From Siphonodentalium dalli (lineage: Eukaryota; Mollusca; Scaphopoda; Gadilida; Siphonodentaliidae): a stretch of DNA of 64,000 nt. Below the pieces are notes generated by a model that worked only from the letters and a program-made list of their open reading frames with translations, searched no databases and was not told the origin of the DNA. The stretch spans positions 139,146,351-139,210,350 of the forward strand of contig CP136062.1 of assembly GCA_032622095.1 (NCBI GenBank), in the 5' to 3' direction. Within the stretch, counting starts at the first letter, position 1, and the number at the start of each line of letters is the position of its first letter. A program made the position numbers and the translations under genes. This document shows positions 1 through 12,129 of the stretch, in pieces.

Positions 1-415
1 GCGTGTCTTTTATCGACGGCCGTTCGCGAACATTATTGAGTTGCAAACAAAACATGTTGCCTGCAAAAGAAGGCCCGTTATAACCGATTCGGAAAAAAAA
101 AGGAGAAAGAAACAAGAGTCATAAAGCGTCAAGTATTTTATAGGGAGTGAGATTGTTCGATGGAAGAGATTGAATGCATCAATCGAAGCTATGGGCAATG
201 AACTGCCGGTTCTTCCTGAGACCTGCGTCTTCTCCGGTGAAGGTCAAAAACATGGCGCGTAGTTTGAAATCGTAATATTTTTGTTTCCAAGATCAATATT
301 TTCTTCGCTAAATTAGGTTTATACGATACTCATATAACACGAACACAATCTAACTTGAAAGTTATTTCAATGGGAGTAAATAAAAAAATCACCTATCTTT
401 GTGTACAGTACCCCT
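1..415. mobile_element. TTAA MITE, family A, cut by the window start
   Basis: This stretch is nearly identical to 12360-12773, with only scattered substitutions and small length changes. It ends in GTACAGTACCCCT followed by TTAA at 416-419, the right terminus of the complete copy. The left end lies outside the window. Small open frames inside it are not coding: the other copies do not conserve them as protein. Confidence 0.85.
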
Positions 416-594
416 TTAAGGCTATAATGGGGTCTAGGGCAATTTGTGACATATAGTGTACCTACACAATGCTTAATTAATATTGTTGTTAGATACTGAA
501 AACACCAGGAAACACATGGAAATACAGTATATTTTTCTTTTTTCTGATCTGTGTTTACCAATTAGTAAGGCAGTTATCACAGTTATTGAAGAAC

Positions 595-772
595 GGCTAA
601 AAAAACCTCTGAAATTTTGATAAAACATGAGAAACGGGGGGTGGGTCCCCAAAATTTTGGAGGAAAAACTTTTTTTGGGGGGCAAAAATGGGGTGGTGGG
701 TCCCTCGAGGTCGGAAAAAAAACTTTTTGGGCCCTATATGTGCAATTTTTTTCCAGACCCCCCCCCCCCTGG
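595..772. repeat. Low-complexity G-run / A-T-run block
   Basis: Two imperfect units of about 60 bp alternate G-runs (GGGTCCC) with AAAAACTTTTT tracts, and the block ends in a run of C at about 759-769. No family was recognised. Confidence 0.6.
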
Positions 773-1122
773 TCGCGTGGCCTGTTATCAGATAACTGCC
801 CTGAAATGATTCCCTGCATATTATCTTCCTCCCAATAGAGATTATGCGGCGCAGATAGCACCATAAACCCAATAGTATCTAACACTGAAGACATATATGT
901 GCGACAGGAAGGTTCTCCGAATCAATACCTCGCACATACTCTCCGCGTCTTAGGGCATAAATGTAATTGCCTGTCTCTCTGTGTGTTCATTATATACAAT
1001 CTACCACGTCTGGTCTGGTTGACACGACATTTGACACTTGGCTTTATAGGTTCCAAAGTAAAACGAGGCAGTAAAAGGTTATGGTGTCATGACTCTATTG
1101 TGTGAATAGTGAGCAAAAAGTG
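773..1122. repeat. 350-bp direct repeat, copy 1
   Basis: Aligned end to end with 1236-1580, sharing for example ACTGAAGACATATATGTGCG and TTGACACTTGGCT. The period is about 463 bp. Several mismatches and small indels make it a moderately old local duplication. Neither copy keeps an open frame of note. Confidence 0.8.
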
Positions 1123-1235
1123 AAATTCGGAGGAAGTGCATTGTGCTGTTCCAATACAAATATGTGTTGTTGATGAGAGTGGCAACAGTAAATGTATTTG
1201 GCGTGCATGCTGTGCGCGCTTAATATATATGTCGG

Positions 1236-1580
1236 GTCACGTGGCCTATATTACCAGATAACTTCACTGAACAGATTCCCTGCATATTAACTTCCTCCCA
1301 ATAGAGATTATGCAGGGCAGATAGCACCATAAACCCAATAGTATCTAACACTGAAGACATATATGTGCGAAAGAAGGCTCCCCGAATCAATACCTCGCAT
1401 AGACTTGCGCATCTTAAGACATAAATATCAATGTCTGCCTCTCGATGTTTGTTCCTTATATACAATCTGTCACGTCTGGTTCCGCCATTTGACACTTGGC
1501 TGTATAGGTTCCCAAGTAAAACGAGATAGTAAACGTTTATGGTGTCATCGCTATTATGTCAGAATAGTTAGCAAAAAAAT
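1236..1580. repeat. 350-bp direct repeat, copy 2
   Basis: Second copy of the block at 773-1122, in the same orientation. The spacer at 1123-1235 is unique within the window. A short TA run at 1588-1606 follows. Confidence 0.8.
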
Positions 1581-1691
1581 TAAAGATTAAAGATATATAT
1601 ATATATAATGGTAGATCCGTTCTGCGTTAATATTAGAACCATGTTCAGACCGATACGCTTCTCATCTCTCGGTGGGAGGTCTTCCTTTTAT

Positions 1692-1935
1692 GGGTGTCTC
1701 CGTAGCGCAGATGGTTAAGTCGTGGATAAAATAATCACATGCAGTCTGGGCTAGACGATGTTGGCACGGATTCGAACCCAGTCATGGGCGAAAATCGCGA
1801 CCGATTTTTTAGCTTGACCTGAGTTCATCTCATGCAATGTGCCATTCTGATAAGAAATGGGAATTTGTTCATGCTCATTGAAGAAAGCACATTTTAAGTA
1901 ATGAATTAACGCTCGCGCTGAGTCCGTGCCTCAAA
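1692..1935 (+). mobile_element. tRNA-derived SINE (head and body)
   Basis: The head contains an A-box-like GTAGCGCAGATGGTTAAG near 1704 and, about 75 bp later, a B-box-like GGATTCGAACCC with one inserted base. A non-tRNA body follows, ending in an A-rich stretch near 1925-1950. The cloverleaf does not fold cleanly, so this is a SINE or tRNA pseudogene rather than a functional tRNA. Confidence 0.55.
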
Positions 1936-1999
1936 AAAATATGTTATAAATATAAGATGGTTGGTTTATTGGCGTTATCGTCGTTTCTGTCAGTATGCC

Positions 2000-2226
2000 A
2001 TGACGTTGTCAGTTTTGCGGGTATAGGAAAGATATTAAACCCATCGCACTGCACGCAGAAACAAACGACACCCGGAAAGCAACTGACAAACTTGCCCAGA
2101 TATATTAATCCAATAACCCGCCTCCATTTGCGGGCATCACAAATCCGCGCCTATCGGGATTCTAAGCACATTTGGGTGGCTTATGGCGGCTAATGCACAT
2201 TACCGACTGAGCCACATGGGGCCCCA
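2000..2226 (-). mobile_element. tRNA-derived SINE, minus strand
   Basis: On the minus strand, starting near 2222, the sequence reads CATGTGGCTCAGTCGGTAA, a good RNA polymerase III A box. A weaker B-box-like region follows and then an unrelated body toward 2000. It lies only about 70 bp from the SINE at 1692-1935, which has a different body, so two SINE families are present. Confidence 0.55.
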
Positions 2227-2499
2227 TCACTATAAGACGTGAATGTAGTCTGTGTGTTTTTATTGCGGAATACGGTACTGTGACCGTTGTGTTCATTTGG
2301 CGTGAAGCTGGACTTTCTAACAAATTTGTTTAATTATAAACTTGAATTTATGTGGCAGCCGACAGCTTGGGAAACGTGGTTCAATAACAGCTACATATTC
2401 ACTCTATTCTGAATGTCTGAACATAGCTTTGATTACACGCATGTGTATATATAGTTTACTATTGTTAGCCTTTTTAACTCAACTTGAAAAAGTCATGTT

Positions 2500-3345
2500 T
2501 TAACTACATGTATTACCGTGCGTCTGTCCGTCAGTCAGGACGTGCATCGGTGCGTCCGTGTATGCGTCCATCAACATTTCCTTTAGCACACCATACAGGC
2601 AACATCTCTCATCCGATCGTCACTAAAATTCATACGGATACTCGGGGTGAGATCTTGATGGGAGCTCTCGATATTTTTTCCCGAAATTCGTTTTAAAAAA
2701 CATGGCCACCAGCCGCAATCTTGGATTTCAAATTTGAATCCATTGGCACACCCTGCAGTCCGCATGTATTGAGAAATGTTTTGATAATTAACAGTCATGT
2801 TTGGGATTACCTCTAGATGGGAGCTATCGAATTTGAACGAGTTTCGATGAAAAACATGTCCGCCGGCAGCCATCTTGGATTTGCTCTTTTCATGACTAAA
2901 TCGTTGGCACACCATACAGACCTCAGCCATCATCCGAACGTTACCAAACTTTATATGGAACTTCGGTGTCAAAACTAGATGGGGGACATCAAATTGTTTA
3001 CGAATTTCGTTTTAAAACTTGGCTGACAGTCGCCATTTTGGATTTTAGTCTTTGCATGACCAAATCCTGCTGCACATCCTGTAGTCCACATTCCTCATCC
3101 AATCGTCACTAAACTTCCGGATGACCTCTAGATGGGAGCAATAATTTTTTGCCGAAATTCGTTTAAAAAAAACATAACCGCCAGCAGCCATCTTGGATTT
3201 CAGAATTAAATTCATTGGAACACCCCGCAGCTCACCTTTTAGAAATTGTTTTTGACTATATCCTTCGGCAGACCACACAGGTCACATCCCTCATCCGATT
3301 GTCACAAACTGTATATATAACTTTTGGAAGACCTCTAGTTTTCCT
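2500..3345. repeat. Tandem array of ~155-bp units (locus 1)
   Basis: The phrase CTAGATGGGAGC and its variants recur at about 2655, 2813, 2976 and 3127, giving spacings near 158, 163 and 151 bp. Between them are repeated phrases for GCCATCTTGGATTT and TCCGATCGTCAC. Neighbouring units differ in type (one continues with TTTGAATCCAT, the next with GCATGACTAAATC), suggesting a dimeric repeat of about 310 bp. The same family occurs at 62340-62965. Open frames across it, such as the minus-strand one at 2583-2972, follow the repeat and are not genes. Confidence 0.75.
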
Positions 3346-4071
3346 ATTGATCCAAAACTTCACATGGCTCTCCGGGTTTATATCTGGTATTACTTAAACT
3401 TATAAATTTCCCGCATTCCTTATCGCTCTATATACTGTAATGTATGACGTTAAGCCCTCTCCGAATTGAGCCACAGTGTCAGTTTCCCAATGTCTTTTTA
3501 TCACACCAACAACCAACACTCCGGTGCTGGCCTATACAAACTACCCGCTAGATTGAGTCCGACATTCAAAGTGGGAGCAGTGATGACAGCTATTTTATTT
3601 TATTTTATCTCATTAACCCATGTTACCCGAATGAATGACTAGTTATTTAATTGTCATTGATTAATTTGTATTTAAAATCCAGCCCCTTTGTTCTGCATCG
3701 ATTCGTTCGCCAGTGGGAAGTCGAGCGATCTGGTCGCATTAATTTGCGCACAGTCGCTGTTCATATCTGTTGGTACTGAATCGCGTGTGATGTGTGTTGT
3801 CATCCGTAAAGTCCTCAGCCGCCCGAGCGATTCCGAGTCTTTTGCCGGACCTCGGTGGACAATGGACGTGGACAATGGACTCCCCACCGAGGTACTGCAC
3901 ATCCTGAGTTCGTTTCAATCTGCCCATTGTTTGAGTTGGAACTCCACGTTCAATCGGGTAGATTGGAACTAGTTTTGGACATCAAGGTCACACCAGCAAT
4001 AACCTCTATCGGCCGCGGCTTGGTGGGATAGGAATCCACCGACCTGTTGGGGCACTGGCAGGGATTGCGGA
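3346..4071. other. No supported gene; GC-richer open stretch
   Basis: This holds (ATTTT)n-like sequence near 3594-3612 and a GC-richer part at 3680-4015 that is open on the plus strand for 94 codons (3688-3972). That frame matches no family I recognise, has no convincing splice borders, and an opposing frame of similar length overlaps it. I leave it unannotated. Confidence 0.4.
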
Positions 4072-4491
4072 TCATTGTCGCATGGTTTCGAGCAAAAAGA
4101 CACCAGGATCTCTCAAACATGCAAATAGACACACAGGATGTTCCAAAACGTGCAAAAAGACACCCAGGATCTCAAAGTCCCATCAAACAACGTGAATTTA
4201 GATTAGTCGTCTGCTATATATTTATTAATATTGTTATAACAATTATTTGTTTTTGATCGGAGTGAAATATCAACGGAATTTAAATGGGCATATATATAAC
4301 TTCCGCTTTGAGTCTGACTGGCAGCACAGTTCCGTATTAATACATAGCAGACGACTAATGTAAATTCCCATTGCATATATATGGTGAGACTTCGAGATCC
4401 TGTCGTTGTGTACGTTTGGGATACCATGAGTGTCTTTTTGTACGTTTGGGGGATCCTGTGTGTCTTTTTGATCGATACCATGCGACAATGA
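4072..4491. mobile_element. Small foldback / MITE-like element
   Basis: Imperfect arms at 4072-4226 and 4337-4491 are reverse complements. Their outer ends are TCATTGTCGCATGGT and ACCATGCGACAATGA; their inner ends contain TTAGTCGTCTGCTAT and its complement. Each arm carries a short internal repetition of a phrase like AAAAAGACACCCAGGATC. No target duplication could be fixed. The spacer at 4227-4336 is AT-rich. Confidence 0.7.
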
Positions 4492-6374
4492 CCAATTCAG
4501 CCATAGTTGCTAGCAGACATGAGCGATCTGAGAGACGCCCTGGTCACTCTTCCTTCTCAGGGATGCCGTCTGATGTACTCAAGGCGGCGGAATCGGAAAC
4601 ATCTTACACTCATATGACTCCGGGGTACATCAGTCCGAAGTCGTCCACGACCAATAACAGCAGCGGCTTTACATCAGAAAGAAGTCACATTAACATTCTA
4701 AAGAAGTCACATGAACAGATAGCCGATACTGAAAGACTCAGAATCCAGACAGCAGACGAGACCAACTGTTCAACAGAGACAGGCAGAACAACTTGAGGCC
4801 ATCAACTCCTTTGAGAATGAAAAACCAACATTACCCCAAGGAAGACAAAAAAGCAAAGAAATCAAAATTTTGTCCAATGTTTTCTCCATGTTTTTATATA
4901 TTTATACCATGTACTAATCCCCTTCCAAAATTTTCCAAGTGGGTTAACAGAGATGCAAACATCCATTGCATATCCTCCGGGGTCCATCCACAAACCATTA
5001 AAGAGCCATTCTTCATTGACCTTCTATTTTCCGAATGTCGAACTCGTAATATGATTGTTCGTGTCAATAACGTGTCCCCACTGGGACATCTGACTGAGAT
5101 CTAGTGTGCATCACTCCGCATATAATAATCAACGTTTGTATAATGCTTATAAACCCCACGCAATTCATGTTCTTATCGATATTGGTGTGATTATAATGTG
5201 CATATTTAAACGTGTAACAGAAACCAGAATGATATAGATTAATAACAAAATGCGAGCTTGTATAACGTGATGTATTCGCAATTCGTGTCAAAAAATATAT
5301 GTGCCCAATATCCTAATAAGTCGACATTTTATATTGCGTTTATAAATATACAAAATGTACTTAAAACAGCTTAAAACTAAATCACGATACATGTATATAT
5401 CACACGAAACCCCTATTATATAATTAAGATATGCCATTTTATATTTCCTTACCTTAGTTATGAATAGGCACTTGCTTCCCGGGATCACTGAGGCATCGCG
5501 CCAGCAAAATACTGCCCGTCTGTACACTGATTCAGGCGTATTAATACTATTTCAAAAAGCCGCCAATGACACCAACACCAGACAATGCAAAATGATTACT
5601 TTGTTCATTAAAGTTAAATTATAGTCCAACTTCGTTGCACTAACGAAAATAGAGGCAAAGAGGCAAATTTGTGCACTATATTTTCCGTCCCCAGCCAGAT
5701 TGCGCGATAGCGGCGACACTGTCGTATACTGTTGTGAAGCATCTCACCCAACTCTGTAAATGAATGCATTTTGCATCCATTTTGCAGCTTCCTTTGAGGA
5801 TTTTGGATTGTTATAAAGACATAAAGCTCTAGTTTGTTTCATGTGATATACAAGATCTTCAACTCGTTATGTTGAGATATAAGATTTTATCCACCGCTCA
5901 CTATCACTATTGCCTACATAAAGCCTGCCTAATAAACGTTACGTTTATTACGTCAAGGTAGCTTTATTAGGTCAATGTAGCTTTATTAGGTTAGTACTAC
6001 TTGTATGACGTAATTTGATTGCGCAGGTAACTAGGGACGTCAACCGGCCTTAATGACGTCATTGTGCTATCAGAACGTTTTTATCGTGCATAATTCACTA
6101 AAATAATTCGTAAAATGATATATGTTTTAGCTCTAAAACATCTATAAATCATCAGAACAAGATCTGCTTAGAATAACTGTAAAAAGACCAACGAACTATT
6201 TCGCTCTAAGCTGTACTCTGGTTTTCCCACGTCATGAATGCTAATTAGTTTGCTTGACCTAATAAATGTAATGGCGTCATCGAAGTAACGAATGTAAAAC
6301 TACGGAAAATGACAGATTTACCTCACAAAAGACAAGTTTTGTGCGATGGATAAATAAAATATGTAGCTAATTTT
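4492..6374. other. No supported gene
   Basis: The most protein-like stretch is the tail of a plus-strand frame (about 4488-4796). It is rich in Ser and Thr with the phrase YTHMTPGYISP, and could be an exon of a cytoplasmic tail, but no family, start or splice borders can be defended. From 4800 to 6374 the sequence is AT-rich. It includes three short variants of AGCTTTATTAGGTCA near 5950-6000. Confidence 0.35.
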
Positions 6375-6486
6375 GTCGCTTAAACTGTTTATGTCCGCTC
6401 GGGGGATTTGGCATCTATTGGACTCGGCAGAGCCTCGCCCAATATATGATCAAATCCCCCTCACGGACATAAACAGTTTAAGCGAC
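6375..6486. repeat. 112-bp hairpin palindrome
   Basis: Arms begin GTCGCTTAAACTGTTTATGT on the left and end with its complement on the right. The stem is about 38 bp, closed by a GC-richer loop containing CGGCAGAGCCTCGCC. No second copy was found in the window. Confidence 0.75.
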
Positions 6487-9060
6487 GACACTATACATAT
6501 TCTGTATTTGTGAAACTCGATTCCCAACATAACTACGCATATGTCAAGGAGGTCGTTCTGTATTTTAGATATTAGAGACCCCGCAGGTTGAAGAGCGACT
6601 TCTTTTATTTAAAGACCATAGGGTTAATAGTGATGTGTGGGAATTGAGTGGCGATTTCATCGCTATTCAGTATAGACAGCAAAATAACTGGACAAATATG
6701 AACAATCAATATGACTTTTGACGTGAACAAAAACCCCCACACTGTATAAATCAGTGAAGAGTCATTGTGGGACCGCATAGCAATTAGTCGCACAGATAAG
6801 GATCACTGGGCATCCAAAGAATACACACCATGGCACAAGCTCAAGAGATTCCCTGTCGATAAGCAAAGAAAGGTGTGGAAACCCCATCGATTTCATACAA
6901 AACTGTGTTTGGACGATATTATTTATCTGACTTGGGAGTATGCTTATGAATGCGAGCGCGTACGCATGTATCCCGTGCATCTTCTTTTCGTCAAAGACAT
7001 ATTGCAGACTGTTCAACATCACTTTAATAAAACAAACTGTGTTTGTGAATACTTATAAAAACGCATTCCTCCAAAGAAGCAACTACTTTAATGTTGCTAC
7101 CAGCGACGGAGATTCCATTTTTCAAGGTAAAATGTGCCTCGCTGAGTTGACACCATATATACATGTATATACGGTATACCATGCGTATACCATTGTTATA
7201 ATTGTAATTCAAAAGATCACTGCTGCATGATAAAAGAGCGCTTATATTTCCATATACCTATTCGCGTAGAATATTAAAGAGTGTTCCAAAACATGATTGT
7301 TTTTACATATTCTCGCCTTATTATGTTCTGTGTCGTTGGTGTCATGGGTCGTTTTTCGCAATATAATTTACCGAGTGAGACAATTAACGAACGTGTATAT
7401 GTTCAATGTAATTTACAGCTATATTATATATATAGTTATCTGGTGGTATACTGGTCTTATCGGTGATCCGGAGGACCCGCCAAAGAGATAACTTAGTCAG
7501 CCTCAGATTCCAATCTCGGGAACCAACCAGGCGATGATAAACAGTTTATCGAACAATTTATCATGTGAAATATCGAACAGAGTCTTTTAAAATAGTAATT
7601 TTCTATGGGAACTAATATACAGCATCAATAGCAAATAATTATCACATGGAAACCCATGCATGGACATGTCGACAGGGGTGTTTGGGTTTTTATTTACTTC
7701 GGTCAAAATTTTCAACGGTTTCAGAAATTTCAGACCAAATCCATAGGTTCGGTAAAATTATTCTGATAGTTTGATTTTATAACCGGTATTTAGTGTCAAA
7801 TTTAGTGTTTTATAACACAACTTCTAGTATTTTGATGCATGCACTTGGTGTCAAATGTTTCAACTGAAATGACCATAAAGGCGGAAAATATCCAACTGCA
7901 GCGGACTATATAGAGGGTGTCAATCATGTCCAACTATAGCAGACTATATACATGCATTTGTATGTATGGGTGTCGATCAGTTTGTAAATGTCCAACAGTT
8001 GGGAAGCTTTATGTACCACTTTGGGAAATTATAACCCATACAGGGGTGCAAACTGAATTTCGGAGACCCTATTTAGCCACACACTTCCCTGCACGCAGCG
8101 CACATTTGACGTTTTAAAAAACTTTTAACGTCAAGCAAACTGCAAACAGCTAACCATCCGAAGTACTCCGTATATAGACAATATCGGCGAACGGATACTA
8201 TTTCATACAGGCGGAACTTCAGTATTTTTATATTCAGTCTTATGTTTGGGGATTCTTGTAAAATTAATATGCCAATCAACTCGCGTGCTATCTTTTAACG
8301 ATTAAATTCCAATTATCAAGTGGCCACCCCTGCGACTTTTATAACTGCTGTTAAATCTAAATCGGTCATGGATATAAGAGTTAGGAATACAAAAAAAACT
8401 TTTGAAAATTTGATCAGAATCGACCAGCGGTGTTTGATCAAGTGTGACGGGGGAGATAATTCTATCCTGTATAGTTTAAGCGCCAGGCCCGCGAAGCTCG
8501 ACTCTGTTCGTCATAAAAGTTGTTAAAATATGTCCATGTTTTCATACACGATTATCAAAAATATTAGCTTTTATTGAATGTGATCAATTTTGGAGGAGTT
8601 TCATCCGAAACCGTGCCGACAGAAACATTTATGAGTTTTCTCATTTTCAAACATATAGAACTGCTATATAACCCATTCATAATAGCGGTATCTATCTGTT
8701 GAAGTAATAGCGTCGATGACACTATAATGTAGTTTGAGATAAAACATCACTAATGCGGCGGAAACATGTAACTATGACAGCGGGTGTAATCCCATCAGAA
8801 ACAGGACATTGGAATCGACGCCGTGTAAGATGATGGAAGCGATATGTCCAGAATCGATATGGCGCGATGTGTGTCCGAACCTTGGTGCAGTCACTCTCAT
8901 CGACCCACCCAATAAATCTTAATTGCTTAGCACCATCTGACCTCGCTGTGTTCAGATTTTACTCCCACGCCTCGAGCACTTAAGGGCTGTCAAGTAAACT
9001 TGGCACCAGTTTTATAGGATTGACGGGTAATTAGATTGTCTCGACAGTTTCGGAGGTAGT
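6487..9060. other. No supported gene; AT-rich unique sequence
   Basis: A 97-codon frame at 6765-7058 (+) opposes a similar frame on the minus strand, and neither is recognisable. A phrase like ATGTCCAACT...AGACTATATA occurs twice at about 7880-7955. Nothing else stands out. Confidence 0.4.
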
Positions 9061-9062
9061 CG

Positions 9063-9196
9063 TTGTCCCGGTGACTCAGTTGGTAAAGTGCATGGCGCAT
9101 AAGCCCAGCATAAGCCGTCCAGCGATGGTGAGGCTGGTTCGAATCACGAAAACGTGTATTTGTTATCCACCACAGAGATGGTAACCTGATTCGATT
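9063..9196 (+). mobile_element. tRNA-derived SINE fragment
   Basis: A head with A box GTGACTCAGTTGGTAAAGTG and, about 55 bp on, the B box GGTTCGAATCA gives the expected spacing for a tRNA-derived promoter. The cloverleaf is imperfect. The body runs up to the edge of the neighbouring TA-flanked element at 9202. Confidence 0.65.
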
Positions 9197-9201
9197 ATAT
9201 A

Positions 9202-9941
9202 CCTTACTCGTATTTAAATTCGCGCCGTACTATTTTTTAAAACTGAGCGAAAAATAGTTCCACTCCTGAGTTTTAAAACTGAGCGAAAAATAGTTCCACT
9301 CCTGAGTTTATACCAAATTTCCAAAGGGAAAATAAGAGGGTTATGTTATGTTAATGAGTTTCATACATTACGGAAAATTGAATTGAATAGGCATTTATAT
9401 TCACATGCGGGCAACCAACCCCAACACCATTATTTACATGTAATGGAATTAGTCATTGTAAAATGTTCGATGTTGCGTTGCTTGTAAAACGTCCACATAC
9501 AATCATGGTACCCAAAACCCTGAACTACCACCGTGGTCATACAGTCTGAGTTAATTATATGTCAACCCAATTATACAACTGTTGTTTGTCCTGAAGCCAG
9601 AAGCCTATACGCGTTTGTGGTTATACAACTTATACGTTCATTTCAATAAATTCCATAATTATTTAAATAACTTAATAGCATATACACCCATCGCCAAACC
9701 AAAATTATGATACATTGATTTCCTGCTAGATGTAAATTTCCGGTGTGATTGTCCTCAATACACACACGTGTCTTCGGGAACGATTAAGAAATTAAACTGT
9801 TATCAGATAGACAGATACAAGACTTTTACGAAAATAATTTTGTCAGTTTTGAATTATCACAGGACGGTGCACGAATTCAAAATGCGCGAATTTGAAACTG
9901 AGCGACAAAATAGTACTGCACGAATTTAAATACGAGTAAGG
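9202..9941. mobile_element. TA-flanked MITE with two 37-bp internal repeats
   Basis: The terminal inverted repeats read CCTTACTCGTATTTAAATTC on the left and its near-complement on the right, each bordered by TA (9200-9201 and 9942-9943). Complementarity continues inward for about 60 bp through the ACTGAGCG...AATAGT phrase. A 37-bp unit containing ACTGAGCGAAAAATAGTTCC is duplicated at 9242 and 9279. The interior is non-coding. Confidence 0.7.
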
Positions 9942-9943
9942 TA

Positions 9944-11258
9944 TACGAATTTGTCCATCGTTTTCCGGGGTTCGGTGGTTTCTGTATACGACAGGCCACT
10001 GGGGAAAATACCAGACATACCATTATATACATTACCAGTGACAAGACTCAGCACAAGTTAGATTTTTGTTGGAAACACACCAACTGCATGCCATATCCCT
10101 ACTAAATTGGCGAAATTATTCATCTCACCCAAAATATTACTCATTCTATCTTAATGCGGATGAAACCCCCTATCTTTTGAAATATAACTCGACAAAATCA
10201 AAGGAAGCTAAGTCGAGATATCTTAACTTGCAAATTCTACTGGAAATTCGGGGGTAAACCAGGTCGTCAGTCTTTGTGTCCGCCTAATATCTTTTATAAT
10301 TATATTTAAAAAATGGCCGATATTCCCCAAGTGTATATCTGTAGTTTAAAATCTCCTTTCTTTTGATGCATAATTTGAAGGAGTCAATTGCAGCGAAGTC
10401 CACCGATGGTATACTTAGAATACGAAAGATCGCGCCGCGATCATACTAATTGAATTGATATATTTGTGTATAATCACTACATACTTGCCGGACACCAAGC
10501 TTACGTTTCATGGCCATAAAAGACACATTTAAATATATTGTGATTGAATTATGCGCAGACCCGATACCCGAGCAAATTCGTCCAGTTTTAAGTACGATTC
10601 ACGTAGACTATTTTCAGAACCATCAAGTACGAGCGGCGTGTCGTCCGCATATTGTGTTATTTTTGTATTATTTAATTTTATTGTTTTGGCTTATCATCAG
10701 ACCCAAAACCCGGCGCAGAGGAGGAAAATATACGGGGATATTGGGTCACCCTGGTGGCAGCCTCTCCCTAACACGAAGCTCTGGGAAATATGACCATTAA
10801 TCAGAATAGATGAGCTTGCCTTCTCCTACAAAATTTATAACCATTTTTTAATGGTATCTCCAAAATTGAGCCGATGATCACGTGACTGTTATCTCCAAAG
10901 TTTGTGGTCAACAATAGCCACATCGAGTAGATATATGCATTTTATCAAATTATTAAAACACACTTCGAACGTGAACATTTTCTCTCTTTTTGTGACAGTA
11001 TCTTCCCTCGAAAATTTTCTGCTTTGAATATAATTTGTTTAGGTCGATAATCGGATTGTAATCGACTCATTATGAGTCGATAATGAACTGAAAATGAGAG
11101 CGTTTTAGTCATATTATCGACTCATTATGACTTCATTATAGGTTCATTATGTTCTGAAAATAATACATTTAAACCAACTCGTTCTTCGGATATATATATA
11201 CAATCAATAATCAACCAACTAATGAAACCAAGGGTTGTTACGAAATGAGACTAATATG
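9944..11258. other. No supported gene
   Basis: Two overlapping plus-strand frames at 10510-10800 are hydrophobic or basic but unrecognised. Around 11040-11155 are short self-complementary phrases (GACTCATTATGAGTC) and repeats of TCATTATGA. The rest is AT-rich. Confidence 0.4.
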
Positions 11259-11460
11259 GAGGCGGATGATTAATAAACCCCAGATATTTAAAGGATATTA
11301 CTTGGTTTGTTTGATATTAGGCCCCCAATATCAGCCAGAGGTACATCATATCAGCCTGAGACCGAAGGTCAAAGGCTGATATGAGGTTACCGAGGGCTGA
11401 TATCAGGCCAATAAAATAAAACCAACCAAGTAATATCCTATTTATTAATTAGATCGCCTC
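11259..11460. mobile_element. ~200-bp MITE with long inverted repeats
   Basis: Arms pair over about 90 bp. The left contains GGATATTACTTGGTT and the right AACCAAGTAATATCC; further inside, ATCAGCC and GGCTGAT phrases pair around a short loop at about 11365. Terminal phrase GAGGCG / CGCCTC. The target duplication is not resolved. Confidence 0.65.
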
Positions 11461-12125
11461 TTTGTATATAACAGACAACTCTTTCATATGAGTGACGTCG
11501 CAAAAATGGATACCTGCACGTTATTTCATAGCAGCAGTGAAGTAGATTTTCGGCATGTCGTGAATCCATATTACTCGGATTGGAGATGTCGCAAAACAAT
11601 ATTACTCGGTTTAAGGGAGATGTTAGCCAAGTGCGATAACATGCAATTCTGGACAAAAATGTCATATCCAATTGATAATTGTGCATAAAACATAGCAACG
11701 TATAATATGGAAACGCATCTTCAGAATTGTGTTTTCCTTTCTAGTTCGATATATATAACAGAAATTCTAATTGAGGTTCTTCGATTCTCGGAGCAAAGAA
11801 TATATATGAAGATGTTAAATATAAAGTTGTCATTTTTCTTCTCTTTAAAACTGGATTGTCATTCGTTGTATTTCCAGTCAGTGCATTTTGCAAGATAGAT
11901 CCGAGCAATCTATCGGAATTCTAGTGAAATTAGCATATGTATGAGATCTCAAAATAGGCTCCGCCTTGTTTTTGCCACCCAAAGGAATTGAAGGGTTGGT
12001 CATTTACCAACTAATAAGGGACTCACATAGCCTAACTGATAACAAGAACGAACTGATATGAAGGGACTTGCGTGTATATAACTGAAACTGGACTATACAT
12101 GTCGCTGGCGTTGTGTGATTTAACC
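11461..12125. other. No supported gene
   Basis: Short opposing frames at 11438-11698 and 11707-11898 are not recognised. AT-rich sequence. Confidence 0.4.
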
Positions 12126-12129
12126 TTAA

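Noticed and set aside
1692-1795. Functional tRNA gene
   Set aside because: A-box-like word is good but the B box has an inserted base and the stems do not pair; SINE/pseudogene is likelier. The same holds for 9063, 57450, 60010 and 60994.
2583-2972. 129-codon minus-strand frame
   Set aside because: It lies wholly in the ~155-bp tandem array and repeats with it; the second array locus does not keep it.
4371-4796. 141-codon plus-strand frame
   Set aside because: Its first third is the arm of a foldback element; the rest is Ser/Thr-rich without a recognisable family or splice borders.
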